Below are positions 52,821-61,731 of a stretch of DNA of 64,000 bases, in pieces. The notes under the pieces were generated by a model that did not search any database, was not told where the DNA came from, and was given only the letters and a program-made list of their open reading frames with translations. The stretch is from Desulfoscipio gibsoniae DSM 7213 (GTDB lineage Bacteria; Bacillota; Desulfotomaculia; Desulfotomaculales; Desulfallaceae). The translations under genes and the position numbers were made by a program. The DNA is taken from assembly GCF_000233715.2 (NCBI RefSeq), contig NC_021184.1:3496001-3560000 (forward strand). The letters are read 5' to 3'. Positions within the stretch are counted from its first letter, which is position 1. Every line of letters begins with the position of its first letter.

Positions 52821-53438
52821 TCATTGCATGGCTTAGTTTACCAAAAAATTTCCCTTTGTTATCCATAAACATAAAGGATTATATGAGCCGCAAGGTACTA
52901 GATTAGTGCTTTAGCGGCTCTTTTCAATATCTTTATACTAGTTATTTAGCCCTAAAGTGGATAAAAGCAGGTGATACTATCAAAGGCGGCAAACAGCAAT
53001 ATTTAGTATGGTCCCCATAAAACTTTGTACTACAACTAAGCAGTAAGATGTCTTATTAGCAATGTGTTCATCTAGAGCTGGAGAATCTTTACCGATACCA
53101 TAAACATAAAAATATTAACCTTTTGAAACTAAAGCCGTATAGTAATTCACAACATACACAACATCAGGTGTATTATGTGTATTGTCCCTTATGCCTAAAG
53201 ACTTAAACAACATTCTTGTTTCTTTATATAATAATAAAATATTCTTAGAAGAGGTTCACTTCACAGTTAACGGCGAACCCCCCCATAGTCCATCGGTAGG
53301 ATAGACCCTTGGTGGCACTAATAATCATCATGCTTAAGAAATAAATTGTTGTTCATTTTCTGTCGTTATATCTTCTTAGAGTGATAAGTTCCCCTTCACG
53401 GTTCATCATGAACCCTTCCATAGTCCAACAGGCAGACA
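52821..53438. other. Gene-free stretch with two related structured segments
   Basis: No convincing ORF is present. Segments near 53250-53315 and 53385-53440 share a CCATAGTCCA core, each preceded by a hairpin (GGTTCAC...GTGAACC-like and GGTTCATCATGAACC) and followed by AGnnAGACC. The second leads into the terminator at 53439. A small RNA or an element end is possible. Confidence 0.4.
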
Positions 53439-53469
53439 GACCTTCCCCTCGGCGGGGAAGGTCATTTTT
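53439..53469 (+). terminator. Strong intrinsic terminator
   Basis: GACCTTCCCC and GGGGAAGGTC form a perfect 10-bp stem followed by ATTTTT on the plus strand. It stands right after the last gene of the transfer operon and would end a plus-strand transcript from the gene-free stretch. Confidence 0.8.
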
Positions 53470-53475
53470 AGCCGA

Positions 53476-53745
53476 TCAGCCTGAATCCGTCTGCACTAAA
53501 TAATACAGATTGCTGCTCTTGCCGCCGTTCTCACGCCATCTTTGCTCCTTACGCAGACGGCCGCTTTTTTCAAGGTCAGCTATGGCGCGTTTAACGGTGC
53601 TTCGGGACAGCTTTAATTCCTTGGCGATGGTACCAATCGCCGGGTAGCATTTGCCGTCCTTATCTGCACGGTCATGAAGGTACATATAAACAGCCCTAGC
53701 ACGATGCGGAAGCTCCGAGGAATAAAGAGAAGAAAAGTAACCCAT
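53476..53745 (-). CDS. Helix-turn-helix protein of the transfer module (89 aa)
   Basis: MGYFSSLYSSELPHRARAVY and MYLHDRADKDGKCYPAIGTI resemble the N-terminal winged-helix of replication-initiator-like HTH_36 proteins, with the recognition helix in AKELKLSRSTVKRAIADLEK. GGAGGTGA precedes ATG. It is the last gene of the VirD4 operon and probably acts in regulation or replication of the excised element. Confidence 0.75.
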   Translation of the reverse strand: MGYFSSLYSSELPHRARAVYMYLHDRADKDGKCYPAIGTIAKELKLSRSTVKRAIADLEKSGRLRKEQRWRENGGKSSNLYYLVQTDSG

Positions 53746-53756
53746 AGCTTCACCTC

Positions 53757-55574
53757 CTATTCAATCCTAACAGGCGCTTTTGTCCTGACAGGCGCTTCCG
53801 GCCCCTGAATCGGTGAGTGAAGTAATCCGCCAGATGCGGCTGCACCAGCTTCAGCTTCCTCCATCACATCCACGCAGGCAGAGTGTCGGCGGATGATTTC
53901 TTCCTCTACTCTGCGCCTGTCGGCATACTCCACCTCCCTGGCAGATTGTTCTGCAATTTCATAAGGCTTGCCAAAGGTAATACCCCATTCCTTGAAAAGT
54001 TTCAGCCGAGTACGCATCGGATATGCCCCGGTTTTAGTGACGATAAAGTGGCCTTTAGGCATAGCCTTTAACTCGTCTGGAGTCATCAGTGGCCGCTCGA
54101 TCATCTGCAGACTCTGCGACGGATCGTTTTTCCCCCGGCTGACCGAGCCGCTCATAACGGTCTTGCTTCCCATGGCTTTTGATAAAATCTGCGCTGATTC
54201 ACTATTGGGAGCAAAGCCGCCGAACACCGTGTCCTGGCAGTTGTCGATGATGATGGCTGAACCCTCTCTGCCATAGTTTTTCTCCAGCTGTGCAAAGCTC
54301 TGTATGATAGCAACGATGGACACCCGGCGTGAGCGGCTGGCGCTGAACATCATTTCGGCAGACTCTATTTTTGGTATAGTTCCGATTTCATCAAGGAACA
54401 TCATCACGCGGTTGGTGAGCTTTCCGCCATGCTCGTCGGCCACCGATAGAATCTCACGGTAGAGCTGCTGGACGATCAGGCTGATGATAAAATACTTTGT
54501 GTTATCTTCCTCCGGCATAACGAGAAAGATGGCGCTTTTCTTTGTACAGAATTTCTCCGCGTCAATGGCTGTATCAAAGCACAGTATCTGCTCCATCTCG
54601 GAATCCAGAAAAGCGTTGAGTCTGGAGAGAGCCGTGGATAGAACACTTTGCATAGCCTGCTCCGCAGAGTTGAGTGCCGCTCCAGCAAACCACTTTGTTT
54701 TATGCGTATCGGGCAGATGTGCCAGGAGCAGCTGGAATAATGTCCTGCCCTTGACTCCGCTGGGAGCCAGCAGATCCTGAATGAGCTTAAACACCGACAC
54801 GATGTGCCGCTGCTTCGGCTCGCAGTATTCCGCGATGAGCAGGATGACAGAGGTCAGCAGACCTTCCGCCGCGTCATAGAAGAAAGCGTTTTGTCCAGCC
54901 ATAGCAGAATCAAAGCCTCCGGAGGATATGATGGTCTTGGCGGTGATCTTGGCATACTTCTCCGCTTTGGCCTTGTACGCAAGGTTCTCCGGATTTTTCA
55001 GGTAAGCATCCATATAGCGATTGACCAAATGGAGCAGATTGTTTCCGTCCGAGCGGGTGGGATTTCTCAGGTCGATGACGGCCACATCATATCCGTAATG
55101 CTCCTTTGCGATACCGGCGTAGTTGCGGTAGAGATCCCCCTTGGTGTCGGTAGTCACGAAGCTCATACCACCAGCGCAGGCGTATTCAAGATTGGGATAG
55201 AGAAAGTTGGCGGTCTTACCGACGCCAGCCGCTCCTATCATCAGGCAGTGGATATCATTATCATCCACCAGCGCGTATCCGTGAGGTGCGGCATCGTCAA
55301 ACAGCGACGCTTTCCTCCAGCCGACTATGAGTCCCTGCGCTTTCGGCAGGCTTTCTCCCTTGCGCCATTTCTCCGGTTCATACGGCACTTCGGAATATGT
55401 CTTTTTTATCTCCTGCTTTGTCGCCCAACGGGCCGTACCGTGCTGACCGTCTCCTACTGTTTTGCTTTTAATGCCGTTTAAAGTGTAGTAATGCGCTATG
55501 AGCGACAACAGCCCAATAACGCCGAACATGGTCAGTCCGGCAGAAATCAGGATGATGATTTGTGATGTCTTCAA
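53757..55574 (-). CDS. Type IV coupling protein (VirD4/TraG family)
   Basis: TTG at 55574 with AAAGGGGGAATC is preferred; the open frame upstream overlaps the primase gene. The 605-aa protein begins with two membrane helices (TSQIIILISAGLTMFGVIGL), then HGTARWATKQE, Walker A (GAAGVGKTANFLYPN), TTDTKGDL, Walker B (VMMFLDEIGTIPKI) and the SFAQLEKNYG region. It links the relaxosome to the mating channel. Confidence 0.93.
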   Translation of the reverse strand: MKTSQIIILISAGLTMFGVIGLLSLIAHYYTLNGIKSKTVGDGQHGTARWATKQEIKKTYSEVPYEPEKWRKGESLPKAQGLIVGWRKASLFDDAAPHGYALVDDNDIHCLMIGAAGVGKTANFLYPNLEYACAGGMSFVTTDTKGDLYRNYAGIAKEHYGYDVAVIDLRNPTRSDGNNLLHLVNRYMDAYLKNPENLAYKAKAEKYAKITAKTIISSGGFDSAMAGQNAFFYDAAEGLLTSVILLIAEYCEPKQRHIVSVFKLIQDLLAPSGVKGRTLFQLLLAHLPDTHKTKWFAGAALNSAEQAMQSVLSTALSRLNAFLDSEMEQILCFDTAIDAEKFCTKKSAIFLVMPEEDNTKYFIISLIVQQLYREILSVADEHGGKLTNRVMMFLDEIGTIPKIESAEMMFSASRSRRVSIVAIIQSFAQLEKNYGREGSAIIIDNCQDTVFGGFAPNSESAQILSKAMGSKTVMSGSVSRGKNDPSQSLQMIERPLMTPDELKAMPKGHFIVTKTGAYPMRTRLKLFKEWGITFGKPYEIAEQSAREVEYADRRRVEEEIIRRHSACVDVMEEAEAGAAASGGLLHSPIQGPEAPVRTKAPVRIE

Positions 55575-55587
55575 ATAGATTCCCCCT

Positions 55588-57021
55588 TTACATGGCCATG
55601 ATAAAATTTGAAGCCTGCTCCTGTGCCGGAAGCATCTTCGGCATTTCCAGCTCGACAAAGAGCAGGGCTTTGACGCAGTCCAGCGCAAGGCGCTGATAGG
55701 AAGATAGGAGCTTTTCCTTATCCGCCAGTGTACGGATGCCTGATGCCTGGAGTTGGCGGCCGATGTCCGAAACATCTTGGCGTATATGTTCTGTCTTAGT
55801 CCTGAGCCAGCCTCTGTCCTCATGCGGACGGTAGCTGTACTCCAGCTTTTGAAGGAGCTGCTCTGTTGTCACAGGCTGTTCCATCTGACGGAGCTGCCTG
55901 TGCATGAGAACGAAAGAACCGGCCGCCATACACTGCAGGCATTCGCGAACAGCCTCCGCGTTCTCCGTCGCTGACTTGCCGGATGCCAAAAACGGCTCCA
56001 CCGTTTCATAACACTCCGTCAGGAAAGAATCAAGGTCTTTTTGTGCTGAAAGGACTTTGCACAAATCGTGCAGCACGGCAACAACCGCCGGCAACAGCAC
56101 CAGCTTGGGATGCTCCTGTGCCGGAATTGGACTAACGCCATTTCTGGCTTTCAAATCCTCGTTCCAGTCCTTATTCTGCGACTGCATTACAGAAATTTCC
56201 GTGTAGCCCTTGCCCGACAGAATATCCTTCAGGCGACCAGTGGCTTCGATGCCCGCTTCGTCATGGTCCAGGCACAGCACGACACTTTTCAGATGAGGAT
56301 TCAGCTCCAGCTGACGAAGCATGGCGTGTTCCGAGACACCGTCCAGTGTCACATAGCTGTGCCGCTGCCAGCCGTTCTTGTTCAGCGTGATGAAGGACAG
56401 CATATCTACCGGCGCCTCGAACACATGGAGGATGTCGCTCTCTCCAATCCAGTGAAAGCTGTATTTCGGATCGCTGCCCTCCACGTTACCCTTATAGGGT
56501 TCTCCCTGCGTATAGGTACCACGCTTATGAGCGTGACGAGCAACGCCCTTTTCATCCAGCCCCATAAATACTGCGTTGTGGTATTCCTTATCCTCATAAA
56601 CCAGCTTTTCATGAGCGAAATGAGACAACACATCTCTATCAATAAAACGCTGCTTGATAAGGTAAGCAAACACACGGCGCATATCCAGATTGGCCTTAGG
56701 TAGTGCGAAGTCCTTTCGGGGAGCAGGGGTGCTTTTGGAGATCTGGTTCCACTCTACGCCGGACTCGCCGCCTATGAGGAGTGTCACAGCTTCGGGAAAG
56801 CTCAGGTCAAAAAACTGCTGAACGAAATCGATGGCGCGACCGCCCTCCTTACGGCTATGGCGAAACCACTCATTGCCTCGCACAGTCACGCTGTCGAAGC
56901 GCTTCCAGCGCCACTCCCGTCCGGAGCGAATGAGCTGCTCACCCTGTCGCTGGAGGAAATCTACCAGGTCGACAGAGTTTGCTCGTTGCTTTTGTTCGTC
57001 TGTAAAATGAATATATGTCAT
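55588..57021 (-). CDS. DUF3991/TOPRIM primase-like protein
   Basis: The 477-aa protein shows an N-terminal zinc-lacking primase part (WKRFDSVTVRGNEWFRHSRK), a DUF3991 stretch (FVQQFFDLSFPEAVTLLIGG) and a TOPRIM domain with VFEAPVDMLSF and VVLCLDHDEAG. The C-terminal 150 residues are helical. Such proteins accompany MobL relaxases in CTn elements and probably prime complementary-strand synthesis after transfer. It lies 14 bases ahead of VirD4. Confidence 0.88.
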   Translation of the reverse strand: MTYIHFTDEQKQRANSVDLVDFLQRQGEQLIRSGREWRWKRFDSVTVRGNEWFRHSRKEGGRAIDFVQQFFDLSFPEAVTLLIGGESGVEWNQISKSTPAPRKDFALPKANLDMRRVFAYLIKQRFIDRDVLSHFAHEKLVYEDKEYHNAVFMGLDEKGVARHAHKRGTYTQGEPYKGNVEGSDPKYSFHWIGESDILHVFEAPVDMLSFITLNKNGWQRHSYVTLDGVSEHAMLRQLELNPHLKSVVLCLDHDEAGIEATGRLKDILSGKGYTEISVMQSQNKDWNEDLKARNGVSPIPAQEHPKLVLLPAVVAVLHDLCKVLSAQKDLDSFLTECYETVEPFLASGKSATENAEAVRECLQCMAAGSFVLMHRQLRQMEQPVTTEQLLQKLEYSYRPHEDRGWLRTKTEHIRQDVSDIGRQLQASGIRTLADKEKLLSSYQRLALDCVKALLFVELEMPKMLPAQEQASNFIMAM

Positions 57022-57039
57022 ACTGCAGATCCTCCTTTG

Positions 57040-57171
57040 TCAGCGTTTGCGCTTACCGCACCGGCGAAAAAAAGCCACCCGCCGATAAGCGGATGGTTTG
57101 TGTGACGCCGGTTTTATTTTTTCAGGGATTGGTTCTTTTTTCTGCAGATGTTTTAATTGTAGCTTCTGCAT
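57040..57171 (-). CDS. Small basic protein (43 aa)
   Basis: AAAAGGAGGG precedes ATG at 57171. The product MQKLQLKHLQKKEPIPEKIK plus a very basic end (FFRRCGKRKR) may bind nucleic acid. It sits 13 bases from the relaxase stop and 18 bases ahead of the primase, so it belongs to the transfer operon. Confidence 0.65.
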   Translation of the reverse strand: MQKLQLKHLQKKEPIPEKIKPASHKPSAYRRVAFFRRCGKRKR

Positions 57172-57184
57172 GGGAGCCCTCCTT

Positions 57185-59809
57185 TTAATATGTTGTTTGT
57201 CTGAGCTCGTGATCGTCCGGCGCATGCCCTTGGGCGATCTTCTTCTCGCGTATTTTTCTACGGAGCTTACTGTCTGTCTGCATGCCAGGACCGCCGGAGA
57301 GCCTTTTCTGCTCGTCACGGAATATCCGGCTTAAATGATGCAGAAGCCTTGTTGCCGCCAGAAAGAGGGAAGGATCACAGAAGGAGTCCAGATGCTCAAG
57401 GAAAAACCGAGCATAAATGTTGCCCTGTTCAGCCGAGAGGGTGAGCCAGCGTACTGCGGCATCACGGTCACAGGGGACATCTCTGCCTATGAGATATAGC
57501 TTCCCAAGAGCATACTGCGCGTACTGGTTACTCAACTTTGCGGATTTGGTCAGCCATTTAACAGCCGACTCCACATCCTTGGGAACACCCTCTCCGAGCA
57601 GATAGAGCTTTCCAAGCTGATACATAGCGAATGAATTGTTCTGTTCCGCCGCTTTCGTAAACAGCTCCACTGCCTTTCCGATATCCTTCGCCACATGAGT
57701 ACCGTCACGATAGAACTTGCCAAGGGCATACTGTGCCATGCTGCTGCCGCTATCTGAAGCCCTTGTCAACCACTCCACAGCCTTCTCCGAATTCACATGA
57801 CCGCTGTCCGTATCGGAATAAATCCTGCCCAGCATATACTGAGCATGGACGTTGCCGAGCCGTGCAGCCTTTTCAAGGTATTCGATGGCTGCCGGTATAT
57901 CCTTTTCCGTGCCTGTTCCGGTATAAAGCATCTGACCGAGGCGGTATTGGAGCTTATCGTCATGGCTTAGTTCCTCCAGACGCTTGAAGCCATAAAAGGC
58001 TTCTTCAAAATTCAGCTCCGCTTCATCAGTATTCTTCTCAGTGCCGACACCATCACGGTACATCTTCGCCAGCTCGTAATAGGCATAGGGAACACGCTGG
58101 ACGGCAGCTTTACCGTAAAGCTGGAATGCCATTTCGTAGTCCTGGCTCACACCCTGCCCTCGGTAGTACAGACCGGCAAGAGAATATTGGGCATACTTGT
58201 GATTTCGGGAAGCCGCCATTTCAAACCAGCCTGCCGCTTCTGCATAATCCTGTTCTGTTCCGAGTCCGGCCGCATGCATTTTCCCGATGCGATATTCCAC
58301 ATACCGGCTGTTCCTGTTTGCTTCGATATCCATAAATGCGGAAAGAGCTTTTTCATACCACATAAATGCGATATCCGCATCCATGTTGACGCCAAGTCCG
58401 TCAGCATACATCCTGCCGAGGTCATGCATGGCAAGAGCATTTCCGGCTTCGGCTTCCTCCATAAACAAACGGAGAGCCTGCATGAAGTCAGGCTCCGTAT
58501 CGTCGCTGCCATAGAGGAAAGTACGAGCCTCTTTGTAGCGGTCACTCCATTTGATATGTGGATTTCCGACATCAGCTTCATCGTCCTCCGGAGCTTCATC
58601 AATAGCCGCTTGGTATTCATCTACCGGCAAAGGAGAATCAGATTCCACTGAGGCTTGAAGCTCGTCCGCCGACTCGTCACCCTCGAAGGCGAAATGGTGA
58701 CCGCCGATGTTCATCGCCTCGGTAATCACCATGTTTTTAATGTGCTTGAATTCCTTTTGCTGTGAAAGCTGAACGGAACCGGGAAGCTTATCCATGTATG
58801 TGCGCAGGACTTCATTGCGAAGCTCCTGCCATTTTGCGTAGGCTTCGGCGACACGAGCGTCCTTCGCCAACTCATCGACAATTTTATCCACGACGGTTTT
58901 CAGAGGTGCTTTGAGATAGCCGTATTGCTTTTTGCCGGAGGTATGCTTCAGCCTCTCCGCCAGATATGAGAGCAGAGCCTCTATGGTTTCACTTTCGCAT
59001 ATGCTTCCGCTCATCCTGCCGATGATTTCTTTTAAGACTTCAAGGCTTTTCTCAGCAAGCTCATTCCTCTGAGTGGTCTGCTCGGAATATATCTGAATCA
59101 AATCCTGCTGAAAAATCTCCCTTGCCATACTGCTTCGCATTTTATCAATAGCTGACTTTGTGACATATCCCTCACGAGGATTGATAGAATACACCAACAT
59201 GTGACAGTGAGGATGATGCCCCTCGTTATGAAAGGCAGCGTACCAGCGCAGGTTCTCCGGAGCAATCTTCATCTGCTCGGCAAACATATTCCGCTGCTTG
59301 CGGATGAGAGCCATCCACGCGGCGGCGTTATCATATCCCAGCCGCACGGCGTCCTCCCGCCGCAGAGAAATGATGGGGGTCCACACATTACCTGTATGTT
59401 CAGCAATCTCCGACATCACTCTTGACAGTACCAGCGGAGTATCTGTGTCAGTAAACAGTCCGTGAGTCCCCAGCTTCTCCGCGCGGGGACGGGTGGCGAT
59501 GTAATTGACATAGACTTCTTGATGGGACAACTGATCCAGATTCTGGTCCAGCACCGCACTAATGAATTCTGATGCATTTTCTACAGTCGGCTGTTTCATG
59601 TAATCCTCATATTCAAACAAGTCAACCGAGTCGGGGAACTGCGAGAGTATATCCGTAATAAACTGCTCCTGTTTTCGTGTTGCAGGCAGCATTCGTATGT
59701 CCGGCGAGATTTTCTCCACTCCTTCCCGCGTAGCAATGTACTCTACCGCATTTTCCAGATGCACCGCAGAGTTTTTTATATATCGGCATTTAAATATAAT
59801 CCTTGGCAT
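57185..59809 (-). CDS. MobL/MobP3-type relaxase fused to Sel1-like repeats
   Basis: Residues 1-270 are a relaxase: MPRIIFKCRYIKNSAVHLEN, YVNYIATRPRAEKLGTHGLF and the metal-binding three-His motif AAFHNEGHHPHCHMLVYS. Residues 430-810 hold about ten Sel1 (TPR-like) repeats, e.g. ALAMHDLGRMYADGLGV and AMYQLGKLYLLGEGVPKD. The relaxase nicks oriT and pilots the strand; Sel1 arrays are protein-binding superhelices. Total 874 aa, intact. GGGTGAATAGCC precedes the ATG, two bases after the relaxosome gene. Confidence 0.93.
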   Translation of the reverse strand: MPRIIFKCRYIKNSAVHLENAVEYIATREGVEKISPDIRMLPATRKQEQFITDILSQFPDSVDLFEYEDYMKQPTVENASEFISAVLDQNLDQLSHQEVYVNYIATRPRAEKLGTHGLFTDTDTPLVLSRVMSEIAEHTGNVWTPIISLRREDAVRLGYDNAAAWMALIRKQRNMFAEQMKIAPENLRWYAAFHNEGHHPHCHMLVYSINPREGYVTKSAIDKMRSSMAREIFQQDLIQIYSEQTTQRNELAEKSLEVLKEIIGRMSGSICESETIEALLSYLAERLKHTSGKKQYGYLKAPLKTVVDKIVDELAKDARVAEAYAKWQELRNEVLRTYMDKLPGSVQLSQQKEFKHIKNMVITEAMNIGGHHFAFEGDESADELQASVESDSPLPVDEYQAAIDEAPEDDEADVGNPHIKWSDRYKEARTFLYGSDDTEPDFMQALRLFMEEAEAGNALAMHDLGRMYADGLGVNMDADIAFMWYEKALSAFMDIEANRNSRYVEYRIGKMHAAGLGTEQDYAEAAGWFEMAASRNHKYAQYSLAGLYYRGQGVSQDYEMAFQLYGKAAVQRVPYAYYELAKMYRDGVGTEKNTDEAELNFEEAFYGFKRLEELSHDDKLQYRLGQMLYTGTGTEKDIPAAIEYLEKAARLGNVHAQYMLGRIYSDTDSGHVNSEKAVEWLTRASDSGSSMAQYALGKFYRDGTHVAKDIGKAVELFTKAAEQNNSFAMYQLGKLYLLGEGVPKDVESAVKWLTKSAKLSNQYAQYALGKLYLIGRDVPCDRDAAVRWLTLSAEQGNIYARFFLEHLDSFCDPSLFLAATRLLHHLSRIFRDEQKRLSGGPGMQTDSKLRRKIREKKIAQGHAPDDHELRQTTY

Positions 59810-59811
59810 GG

Positions 59812-60219
59812 CTATTCACCCTTTTGGAATTTAGCCACATCCTCAAAGTTCACAGTGCCGATGGATTTTTTCACGTCGGAAACGCATTTCCCGCGCAAGC
59901 GCCGCAGGGTATTTTCATCCACGTCTGCGGTGGATGCCAGGATATTCATCATCATGGACATCTCTACAGCCAGCTTGAACATCACGCGGGCGATGCGGTT
60001 TTCTGTCGTACTGACGATACCGGACATCGCCGAGGTGATAGCGGTCGGCAAAAACATTGCGCCTTTCTCACCAGCAATGTACCCGCTGTAAAGACGGACA
60101 GCTTTTTCAATGAATTCGCTCCTGCTTTTGCAGTTGTCCATTTCTAAAAGCGCATCCATACATTCAAGCGTGCTGGGGTAAAGCCAGACCGGAATGCGGT
60201 CTTTGGTTTCTTCCGTCAT
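59812..60219 (-). CDS. Relaxosome accessory protein (MobC/RHH-like)
   Basis: The 135-aa protein starts MTEETKDRIPVWLYPSTLEC and contains NCKSRSEFIEKAVRLYSGYI, a ribbon-helix-helix-like pattern, with a helical C-terminus. AAAAGGAGG precedes ATG. Its place between candidate oriT and relaxase, two bases before the latter, indicates an oriT-binding partner. Confidence 0.8.
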   Translation of the reverse strand: MTEETKDRIPVWLYPSTLECMDALLEMDNCKSRSEFIEKAVRLYSGYIAGEKGAMFLPTAITSAMSGIVSTTENRIARVMFKLAVEMSMMMNILASTADVDENTLRRLRGKCVSDVKKSIGTVNFEDVAKFQKGE

Positions 60220-60234
60220 ATGGAGTCCTCCTTT

Positions 60235-60440
60235 TCTGAAAATGCTCCGGAACCACCTATCGGGTGTACCCCGGAAAAACCTTAATTTTTCTGCGTTTAT
60301 GTCGATTTATGAGAGTTTCCGACCACCTGAAAGGTGACCAAAACCTATATCAGGTGTACCTTAGTCAACCTCCCCGACCCGCGTTGCGGGGCGGTGTGAG
60401 GGGGCAGGAGGTCGCATAGCGACCACCTGCCTTTAACCCG
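60235..60440. other. Candidate origin of transfer (oriT)
   Basis: Just upstream of the relaxosome and relaxase genes lie clustered short hairpins: CACCTATCGGGTG, CACCTGAAAGGTG, CCCGCGTTGCGGG and GGTCGCATAGCGACC. ACCACCT occurs three times and AGGTGTACC twice. There is no gene across 60220-60640. This layout fits an oriT, but the nick site is not identified. Confidence 0.55.
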
Positions 60441-60640
60441 CATGGTTTTCGACCCCATGGTTCACCCCCAAATCGCAAGTTTGTGAGCCTCTGTCCGGAG
60501 AATGTCTTATGCTTTCACCAAGCTCCTTCACAAACCCCCAACAAGGTGCGTTATCCAGCCCGCAGGGGTTACGATGCCACCCCCGCCGTTAAAAGCCGAC
60601 ACAGGGGCACACAGGCGGCAGCATGCCCGTGTGCAGGTTG

Positions 60641-60892
60641 TTATTCCTCGCTGTCCGCTGGACTGCTTTGTCCTGCAGGAACTGCCGGATATATGCTGCG
60701 CTTAGGGGCGTCCATTACGCTTGTATCCCGGCTTTCGATGTACTCCCGGAGAGGAGCGGGAACGTGCTTCTCATACAGTGTTTGCAGCAAAGTACCCAGT
60801 TCAGCCTGAAGTTGTGTTTCATCTTTCATGTACTGGTGGATAGCACTAAGCTTTTCAGCTTCAAAGTTGATCTGTACAGTGGTTTTTTTCAT
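60641..60892 (-). CDS. DUF6103-type ICE protein (83 aa)
   Basis: MKKTTVQINFEAEKLSAIHQ and LLQTLYEKHVPAPLREYIES match the start and ExxVPxxVREYIES motif also seen in the gene at 62642. It resembles a ribbon-helix-helix N-terminus followed by a helix. These proteins are frequent in CTn elements; function unknown. Confidence 0.75.
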   Translation of the reverse strand: MKKTTVQINFEAEKLSAIHQYMKDETQLQAELGTLLQTLYEKHVPAPLREYIESRDTSVMDAPKRSIYPAVPAGQSSPADSEE

Positions 60893-60907
60893 GCAGCTTT
60901 ACTCCTT

Positions 60908-61279
60908 TCATTCGTAAAAATTTAATGAAAATATAGCGGAGGCATCCTCCACCTGTTCCTGGGTGAAGGCTTCCGGCTTTTGAAATCGATCACTGTACTG
61001 CCGGATTTTATCCTCAGTCAGCGACACAAAATCCCCATCATCATTGCTGCCAGCTACAAAAAATGTACCGGTAATGATGTCGTTTCCAAGCGAACGGTTG
61101 CCGGGAAGCCCGAGCAGCTTTCCCTCTTCATTGCAGACCAGCACAGCACAATCCTCCAGATATACCGTTTCAATATATCCTCCAACCGCACTCTGCAATC
61201 CTTCCAAGGTGTTTTCAACTTCAGATGGATACGGTTCCTTCATCGGTTCCACCATTAACACTTTAATCGTTTTCTCCAT
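60908..61279 (-). CDS. DUF3846 domain protein (123 aa)
   Basis: VLMVEPMKEPYPSEVENTLE, LQSAVGGYIETVYLEDCAVL and EEGKLLGLPGNRSLGNDIIT fit DUF3846, a small fold shared by phages and conjugative elements. AGGAGGCGAAC precedes ATG. Sixteen bases separate it from the DUF6103 gene. Role unknown. Confidence 0.88.
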   Translation of the reverse strand: MEKTIKVLMVEPMKEPYPSEVENTLEGLQSAVGGYIETVYLEDCAVLVCNEEGKLLGLPGNRSLGNDIITGTFFVAGSNDDGDFVSLTEDKIRQYSDRFQKPEAFTQEQVEDASAIFSLNFYE

Positions 61280-61359
61280 GTTCGCCTCCTAAATGGTTAT
61301 TGTCATACTCTGGGTTTCCTCCGGATCTTCTGGTTGCTCCTGATGCACAGGTGTTGTTT

Positions 61360-61427
61360 GCAGAAAAGTGAGCCATGATGGTGTACTTTTCAGCCATCTG
61401 GTATAAGGGCGGCAGGAAAGTGAGCCA
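61360..61427 (-). repeat. IS21-end-like repeats between the ParR-like and DUF3846 genes
   Basis: On the minus strand TGGCTCACTTTTCTGC (61375-61360) and TGGCTCACTTTCCTGC (61427-61412) repeat 52 bases apart, resembling the AGTGGCTCAC units of the array at 19443. The ParR-like frame stops at this point, and a short orphan tail (HQEQPEDPEETQSMTITI) remains downstream. Confidence 0.5.
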
Positions 61428-61433
61428 ACATGG

Positions 61434-61727
61434 TTACAATTCCTCCAGGGCATGTATAAGACTGCCGGGAAGATCGGACAGCTGAACACTGGCATCTGTT
61501 TCCTCCGGCAGTCTGGTTTGCTGCTGCAGTTTGACATTTTGCAGTTCGTCCCTGATTGCTTGCCGTACAATCTGTTCCAGAATTTCAGACTGATGTGCCG
61601 TCAGGATGCTGTTGACCACGTACTCGGTGCGCTGTCTGCTGGCCTGCTGTGCAAAGAGCGCCTCGGCCTCCCGATGCCTTGGGTTGTCAATATCGAAGGA
61701 TAAATAATATCGTTTTCGCTCGGACAT
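61434..61727 (-). CDS. ParR/StbB-like segregation partner (97 aa)
   Basis: MSERKRYYLSFDIDNPRHRE is followed by RTEYVVNSILTAHQSEILEQ and a helical tail. Position directly after a ParM-like gene (4 bases) and an RHH-like N-terminus indicate the DNA-binding adaptor of an actin-like segregation system. The C-terminus may be shortened by the IS21-like repeats that follow. Confidence 0.7.
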   Translation of the reverse strand: MSERKRYYLSFDIDNPRHREAEALFAQQASRQRTEYVVNSILTAHQSEILEQIVRQAIRDELQNVKLQQQTRLPEETDASVQLSDLPGSLIHALEEL

Positions 61728-61731
61728 AAGC

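Noticed and set aside
56068-56703. 211-aa plus-strand ORF opposite the primase
   Set aside because: Shadow of the TOPRIM protein; no start signal.
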